A DNA stretch of 64,000 nucleotides, from contig JAKFCU010000103.1 in assembly GCA_036676475.1 (NCBI GenBank), positions 1 to 64,000 on the forward strand. Direction: 5' to 3'. Source of the DNA: LC029 sp036676475 (GTDB lineage: Bacteria > Bacillota > Bacilli > Aneurinibacillales > RAOX-1). A program made the translations under genes and the position numbers. This document shows, in pieces, positions 59,344-64,000 of this stretch (position 1 is the first letter of the stretch; every line of letters begins with the position of its first letter). A model generated the notes under the pieces. The model was not told the origin of the DNA. It did no database searches and worked only from the letters and a program-made list of their open reading frames with translations.

Positions 59344-60138
59344 ATGAAGCAATATCTTGATCTTTGTCAACATATTTTAGAGAACGGTTCAGAGAAGGAT
59401 GATCGTACAGGTACAGGGACCTATAGTGTATTTGGCTACCAAATGCGATTTAACTTATCGGAAGGTTTTCCCCAGCTCACCACTAAAAAGTTACATTTGA
59501 AATCGATTATCCATGAACTACTTTGGTTTCTTAGAGGCTCAACTAATAATGATGAACTTGAAGATGTAGGTGTTCGCATTTGGCGGGAATGGGCAAAAGA
59601 AGACGGTGATTTGGGTCCGATCTATGGAAAGCAGTGGCGTTCTTGGACATGCCCTGATGGAAGCACGGTTGACCAAATCGATAACCTCGTGAATGAAATT
59701 AAAAGCAACCCGGATTCCCGAAGACTTATCATTAATGCCTGGAATGTCGCGGATTTGCCTAAAATGGCCTTAACACCTTGTCATGCGATGTTTCAGTTTT
59801 ATGTATCTGAAGGAAAACTATCGTGTCAGCTTTATCAGCGTTCAGCTGATGTTTTCCTAGGAGTACCATTTAATATAGCTTCTTACGCATTATTAACCAT
59901 GATGATGGCCCAAGTCTGTGGTTTAACACCTGGTGATTTTATCCACACCTTTGGAGATGCCCATATTTATAAAAACCACCTTGAACAGGTCAATCTCCAA
60001 CTTACGCGGGAGCCAAGACCATTGCCAACCATGTTAATCAATCCTAAGGTCAAATCTATCTTTGATTTTAAATATGAAGATTTCACGTTAACGAATTATG
60101 ATCCACATCCTCATATTAAAGGGGAAGTATCCGTATGA
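59344..60138 (+). CDS. thyA: Thymidylate synthase
   Basis: The 264-residue enzyme makes dTMP from dUMP with methylenetetrahydrofolate. The catalytic cysteine lies in MALTPCHAMFQFYV (about residue 146); RTGTGTYSVFGYQMRFNLSE, YQRSADVFLGVPFNIASYAL and the C-terminal HPHIKGEVSV are present. Length equals B. subtilis ThyB-type enzymes. GGAGGTG precedes the ATG. It overlaps dfrA by four bases. Confidence 0.97.
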   Translation: MKQYLDLCQHILENGSEKDDRTGTGTYSVFGYQMRFNLSEGFPQLTTKKLHLKSIIHELLWFLRGSTNNDELEDVGVRIWREWAKEDGDLGPIYGKQWRSWTCPDGSTVDQIDNLVNEIKSNPDSRRLIINAWNVADLPKMALTPCHAMFQFYVSEGKLSCQLYQRSADVFLGVPFNIASYALLTMMMAQVCGLTPGDFIHTFGDAHIYKNHLEQVNLQLTREPRPLPTMLINPKVKSIFDFKYEDFTLTNYDPHPHIKGEVSV

Positions 60139-60617
60139 TCTCTGTTATTATTGCCATGTCGAAAAACCGTGTCATTGGAAAGGATAACCAGCTCCCCTGG
60201 CACCTGCCGGCTGACCTTAAATTTTTCAAGGAAACCACCATGGGACATGCAATCCTCATGGGAAGAAAAACGCATGAAGCGATAGGCAGGCCTTTGCCGG
60301 GACGGGAGAATGTGATTCTAACCCGACAAAAGGACTATCAGCCGAAAGGCTGTACGGTTATTCATTCTGTAGAAGAAGCATTGGAACGATATAAAGGTAA
60401 ATCTATTTTTGTTATTGGCGGAGCGGATATCATCAAACAATTCCTTCCGGTAGTCGATCGGCTTTATTTAACTTTGATTGAACAAGAATTTGAAGGCGAT
60501 GTGTTTCTCCCTGAATTTCGTGAGGAGGAATGGGAGGAAGTTTCAAGAACACAGGGGATCGTGGATGAAAAGAATCCGTATTCGTATTTTTTCTTAGTGT
60601 ATGACAGGAAAAGCTAA
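60135..60617 (+). CDS. dfrA: Dihydrofolate reductase
   Basis: The 160-residue enzyme regenerates tetrahydrofolate. IIAMSKNRVIGKDNQLPWHL at the N terminus holds the substrate and NADPH sites; MGRKTHEAIGRPLPGRENVI and FVIGGADIIKQFLP follow. The ATGA overlap with thyA couples the two, matching the stoichiometric use of folate by ThyA. Confidence 0.97.
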   Translation: MISVIIAMSKNRVIGKDNQLPWHLPADLKFFKETTMGHAILMGRKTHEAIGRPLPGRENVILTRQKDYQPKGCTVIHSVEEALERYKGKSIFVIGGADIIKQFLPVVDRLYLTLIEQEFEGDVFLPEFREEEWEEVSRTQGIVDEKNPYSYFFLVYDRKS

Positions 60618-60654
60618 GAGCCTCGCGTCGTCTAAGATTCGAGACAGACTGTCT

Positions 60655-60837
60655 TAATCGGAAAATCTCCGGTTACAACCAAAAAGAAACATGAATCAGA
60701 GCAAATAATCGGAAAAATTCCGATAAGAAGCGAGATTTTCCAAAAAAGTACCCATTCAGCCTTTCTAATCGGAGAAATTCCGACTAAAACGTGGTTTTAG
60801 AGCCAGATTCAACATTTAATCGGAGAATTTCCGGTTA
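60655..60837 (-). repeat. Four-palindrome array (family B), copy 2
   Basis: Palindromes at 60655, 60706, 60766 and 60817, spaced 51, 60 and 51 bp centre to centre. Reverse-complemented, it aligns with the array at 31846 through both palindromes and spacers (shared TTAGTCGGAATTTCTCCG and GCTTCTTATCGGAA). From 60838 to 61083 no gene is supported; a 72-codon frame at 60902 is not convincing. Confidence 0.85.
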
Positions 60838-61083
60838 GGAATTCTGATACTGAGCCTCCACACACGACAGACCCCTGTTTGTCACAATATGATCGGAACA
60901 TTTGGCGGTAGATTGTGTTGGGATCAGTATAAGCAAAGAATGCTGGAAGATGCCATTGAAACCTTCGCTCAAAGCCCGCGTATGTCATAATGGCTACCTG
61001 TTAAAAAATCACTTGTTCTTGTATGTGAAAAAAACGGTTAGATTGGGAGGGTGTTCCTTTATAAGGAACGCCCTTTCAGACGT

Positions 61084-61935
61084 TTATAGAGGTATTAACT
61101 GTTCACTTGTCTCCGCCTGACTTTCAAAGGGAAAAAAAGCAGCACTTTCACTTTCTTCCCCTTTATTTTTATGGGTAAATATAAATTGCTTAATTAAATC
61201 ATTCACTTCAATCGATGTTTTGGTCGGTAGATGATGCCGAACATGCTTAATCAGTTTCCACTCCCTATTGGGCAGGTAGTCCATCATACGTTTAGCATAG
61301 GGATGATAATGTTTATCCTTAGCCCCGTTTAACAATAAGATTGGGGCCATAAGGGAAGATAGACGCTCTGTGCAATTATAATTCATTCCAGATTGGTAAT
61401 ATTCCTTGATTTCCTTTGATGACCCTTTTTTAGCCTCATGAAAAAGCTTATAGAACATGGGGAAACCATCTGCATTGGTCCAGGAAATCGAAAAAGCAAG
61501 TGAGGAAACCCCGCCTGCACTAGCCAAGGCAGCACCAAGAGACATTTGATTTCTCACCTTCCAATCGTTTACCTCAGATAGACCGCTCAGCAGTATCCCT
61601 CCCCAAGTTCGATCTGGATACGAAAGCATAAATTCCAAAGCGATGGATGCTCCCATCGAATAGCCGCAAAGAAAGGCTTTTTCTATACCTAATTCATTAA
61701 GAATCATCTTCATATCGGAGGCAATGAGTGAATAAGTAAGCGATTGTTCAGAACGAGAACTTTTACCATGCCCTCTGATATCAAAGGTAATGACTTGAAA
61801 AAAGGAAGATAGATCCTTTACTTGATAAGTGAAATTCTTACTGTTTAAGACCGGAGGGTGAATAAAAAGTATGGGAATTCCCTTACCTGTTGACTGATAA
61901 TAGATAGTGGTTTCATTGACATTTAATATGGGCAT
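61084..61935 (-). CDS. Alpha/beta hydrolase
   Basis: The 283-residue protein has the alpha/beta-hydrolase catalytic set: nucleophile Ser in LCGYSMGASIALEF, acid in LLLNGAKDKHYHP, and His in KHVRHHLPTKTS. The oxyanion region is IPILFIHPPVL, and FDIRGHGKSS follows. No signal peptide, so cytoplasmic. The last ~20 residues form a polar, acidic extension beyond the usual fold. Substrate unknown. Confidence 0.9.
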   Translation of the reverse strand: MPILNVNETTIYYQSTGKGIPILFIHPPVLNSKNFTYQVKDLSSFFQVITFDIRGHGKSSRSEQSLTYSLIASDMKMILNELGIEKAFLCGYSMGASIALEFMLSYPDRTWGGILLSGLSEVNDWKVRNQMSLGAALASAGGVSSLAFSISWTNADGFPMFYKLFHEAKKGSSKEIKEYYQSGMNYNCTERLSSLMAPILLLNGAKDKHYHPYAKRMMDYLPNREWKLIKHVRHHLPTKTSIEVNDLIKQFIFTHKNKGEESESAAFFPFESQAETSEQLIPL

Positions 61936-62049
61936 GAATAATATCTCCTGTTTTTTCTTTTAGTTTGAATTAACACTTGACGTGGTATACCCTCCATCAT
62001 ACTCTGCATATGGTTTTATAAGGCACCTTTTAAAGAGGGGGGAGGAACC

Positions 62050-62778
62050 ATGGCCGGATTTCGTTCAAGTAAAAGGATGAAGCCTTTCAGCCTTAAGACA
62101 GCCTTTCTCATTTCCCTAACCATTTTCCTGGCTATTTCCATCCAAACCTTTTTCTATATTGAAAGGAAATTAGAGCCTGCCATGATGAATATCGCTACGA
62201 CGAAGGTAGAGCAGCTAGCGACTGATGCGATTAATGAAGCGATTAGTAAAAAAATCGCGGAGGGGACCGATTTTAAAGAACTGGTCTATTTTAAAGAGGA
62301 TAGTACAGGGAAAATAAAAGCGGTTATGTTTAATTATAATGAGCAAACAAGAATTATTGGGGAAACGACAGCAAGAGTGAGTAATACCCTCAAGGAGTTG
62401 GAATCTGTTCCTTTGGTGATCCCATTGGGGCAAGCTTTGGATAGTAATATCCTGGCTATGATTGGTCCGGATGTTCCGATCACGATGGTTCCCATGGGTT
62501 CTGTTCAAGTCAATTTAATTCCCGAGATTAGGGAAGCTGGAATAAATATGGTCCACGTTAATGTTTACATTGATATACAGGTCAAAGTTCAAGTGGTCAT
62601 TCCCTTTACGACGCAACCTACCATAGTAAAAACACAAATACCAATAAATCAGGGAATCTTTATGGGGGATGTTCCGAATTTCTATTTTAAAGGAAGCGGA
62701 AATCCTAATGAAGGAAGCAGTCCAACTATGTTACCCCCTATACAAATTGACGGAACAAACTTTGAAATGGATAATTAG
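62050..62778 (+). CDS. yunB: Sporulation protein YunB
   Basis: The 242-residue protein has one N-terminal membrane helix (TAFLISLTIFLAISIQTFFY) and a large outside domain (MNIATTKVEQLATDAINEAI, GSVQVNLIPEIREAGINMVH). YunB is needed for sporulation in B. subtilis and is made in the mother cell. GGGGGGAGG precedes the ATG. It is convergent with lytH, in contrast to the neighbouring order in B. subtilis. Confidence 0.92.
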   Translation: MAGFRSSKRMKPFSLKTAFLISLTIFLAISIQTFFYIERKLEPAMMNIATTKVEQLATDAINEAISKKIAEGTDFKELVYFKEDSTGKIKAVMFNYNEQTRIIGETTARVSNTLKELESVPLVIPLGQALDSNILAMIGPDVPITMVPMGSVQVNLIPEIREAGINMVHVNVYIDIQVKVQVVIPFTTQPTIVKTQIPINQGIFMGDVPNFYFKGSGNPNEGSSPTMLPPIQIDGTNFEMDN

Positions 62779-62807
62779 GAAAGTGGGTCGTTCTGCATCC
62801 TAATCCA

Positions 62808-62848
62808 TAAAGAAAAAAAGAAGAGATTATCTCTTCTTTTTTTTCTTT
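62808..62848. terminator. Bidirectional terminator between yunB and lytH
   Basis: AAAAAAGAAGAGA / TCTCTTCTTTTTT stem with T run; it overlaps the lysine-rich last codons of lytH. Confidence 0.85.
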
Positions 62849-63837
62849 CTCCATTCTTCTCGTTCCCACTTCTTAAGATGAGGATAGGGATCAAAAGCCC
62901 ATTCCGTACGGCCATTGTATTTGTACATGCCATAATGCAAGTGAGGGGGGAACTTCCCTGATGTTCCTGGTTTCCCATATCCCGAACTGCCAACCCATCC
63001 AACAATGTCCCCGGGCTTTACAATATCGCCAATTTTAATGTTTTTATTAAAGCCGCCTAGATGAGCATAGTAATGGTATACGTTATTGAGGTCACGGATC
63101 CCAATCCGCCACCCGCCATATCGGTTCCAGCCCTTTACTTCCACATAACCGTAGCATACACTTTTGACAGGAGTGCCGTAACGGGCAAACAAATCCGTAC
63201 CTTCATGGATCCTCCTGCCTCCCCAACCACGCGCATCTCCCCAGGTACTACGGAAGCTATAATCGGAATGAAGGGGTAGAGGAAAGGCTGCGTCCTCTAG
63301 TTTGATCGTCTGCTGAGTCTGGTAAATTTGTGCAAACTCTGAGATAATGTCAACCACTTTGTCACTCCGATAAAATTCCCATAGTCCGATGCGAATATCG
63401 TCTTCTGTAAAACCATATTCCGAAATGTATGTAGCCATGGTAAATAGAACATCCTCATCGTTCTGTGCATCGGCTACAGAATCCCCAGATCCATCTTTAC
63501 CGATGCCATTGAAAAATTGGATGCTTGATAATGAGGATTCAGACAGGTTTGGATTTAGAAACCCGCCCCATTTTTCCGGGGGAATTTGAATTGAAATCAA
63601 ACGAGGTATTTCATTGTTATTGTTTTTATTCTTCTTTTGAACGTTTTTTTCATATTGATTGATAGCGGCGAGATAGTACCAAGGAATCCCCGTAATGGTT
63701 TGCATTCTCTGGAGCAGTTCAAGCTTCTGTTGTTGTGGATCTGATTCGCTTGGTTTACTTGTGTTGGCTGCCTGTACAGAGAAGCAGGGAAGGAACAGGC
63801 ATAGAGAAAGGAATGAGATAAGCAGATAATGAGCCAT
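62827..63837 (-). CDS. lytH: Cell-wall M23 peptidase LytH (YunA)
   Basis: The 336-residue protein has a signal peptide (LLISFLSLCLFLPCFSVQAA) and a C-terminal M23 domain: HEGTDLFARYGTPVKSVCYG carries the HxxxD zinc pair, and PPHLHYGMY the HxH pair. LytH is an L-Ala-D-Glu peptidase that matures spore cortex peptidoglycan in B. subtilis. The N-terminal ~190 residues fit YunA. Convergent with yunB. The last residues KKKKKR arise from the terminator sequence. The 163 bases upstream to the window end hold only its promoter region; I see no clear sigma consensus. Confidence 0.92.
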   Translation of the reverse strand: MAHYLLISFLSLCLFLPCFSVQAANTSKPSESDPQQQKLELLQRMQTITGIPWYYLAAINQYEKNVQKKNKNNNNEIPRLISIQIPPEKWGGFLNPNLSESSLSSIQFFNGIGKDGSGDSVADAQNDEDVLFTMATYISEYGFTEDDIRIGLWEFYRSDKVVDIISEFAQIYQTQQTIKLEDAAFPLPLHSDYSFRSTWGDARGWGGRRIHEGTDLFARYGTPVKSVCYGYVEVKGWNRYGGWRIGIRDLNNVYHYYAHLGGFNKNIKIGDIVKPGDIVGWVGSSGYGKPGTSGKFPPHLHYGMYKYNGRTEWAFDPYPHLKKWEREEWRKKKKKR

Positions 63838-64000
63838 ATGTTCATCTCCAATATTCTTTGATTTCTAAAAAGTATTTTGCGTCTTACACCTAGGACTGAT
63901 ACTAGGAAATAATGGAAAATGATGAAGAGTGTAGACTGTATTGCTTTTTAGTTGTGGTAGATCTAAAATAAAAGGATGAGCCATTAGATTGGAGTGCTAA

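Noticed and set aside
60902..61120. 72-codon plus-strand ORF
   Set aside because: No RBS and unusual composition; it crosses into the 3' end of the convergent hydrolase gene.
1..64000. tRNA, rRNA, tmRNA or replication origin
   Set aside because: No cloverleaf or T-loop set, rRNA-like segment, or DnaA-box cluster was recognised on reading; small RNAs could be missed without a scan.

Overview
The window reads as chromosomal DNA of an endospore-forming, low-to-mid GC member of the Bacillales. The sporulation genes lytH and yunB, two CotF-type coat genes, a SigI-RsgI pair, S-box/T-box/TPP leader RNAs, the SUF operon in the order sufC-sufD-sufS-sufU-sufB, and many proteins in B. subtilis families (YokU, AdeR, YvyE, YfhH, YusU, YunB, YunC, YunD, PatA) all point this way. 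A full-length cobalamin-dependent MetH and a MoeA fused to a substrate-binding-like domain suggest a lineage outside the B. subtilis group, perhaps the Brevibacillus/Aneurinibacillus/Ammoniphilus neighbourhood. That placement is inference.

Layout. 1-6.0 kb: end of glnA, yokU, a hypothetical gene abutting a decayed IS200/IS605-type end, aconitase (acnA), an IclR regulator with a perfect dyad in its promoter, and a MerR-like HTH gene. 6.1-12.6 kb: a methionine block in which S-box-metH and S-box-hom lie in series, followed by patA. 12.6-19.5 kb: molybdenum cofactor and NO/Fe-S repair genes (moeB-like, ric with an FNR-type box, moaD, two moeA, moaA). 19.7-22.9 kb: a TPP-riboswitch thiamine operon tenI-(thiO remnant)-thiS-thiG-thiF. 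23-35 kb: Nudix hydrolase, peroxiredoxin, ASCH protein, an exported PepF, a LysR/MFS divergent pair, adeR-ald, yvyE and ispH. 35-38 kb: yfhH, yusU, two coat genes and a P-loop/Asp23-like protein. 38-41.6 kb: proBAC behind a T-box. 41.7-49.5 kb: ctaB, DUF2797, gcvH, a zinc-ribbon protein, sigI-rsgI, a possible unassigned structured RNA and pckA. 49.9-55.2 kb: sufCDSUB. 55.2-56.9 kb: a small decayed accessory island with a tyrosine-recombinase tail and several unknown small ORFs. 57.1-64 kb: yunD, a small gene, yunC, thyA-dfrA, an alpha/beta hydrolase, yunB and lytH.

The most distinctive signals are non-coding. (1) A palindromic repeat of about 50 bp occurs some 15 times at 11 loci. At 7 of the 11 it lies just behind a stop codon in the same orientation, sometimes touching or supplying the stop. 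(2) A ~185-bp element built of four 21-bp palindromes with the same unit spacing (about 51/60/51 bp) occurs twice, in opposite orientations, with recognisably homologous but diverged spacers. (3) A 91-bp palindromic MITE-like insert sits in the loop of the pckA terminator. (4) thiO is reduced to 52 codons, yet both of its gene-overlap junctions are intact. No rRNA, tRNA or CRISPR array was seen.
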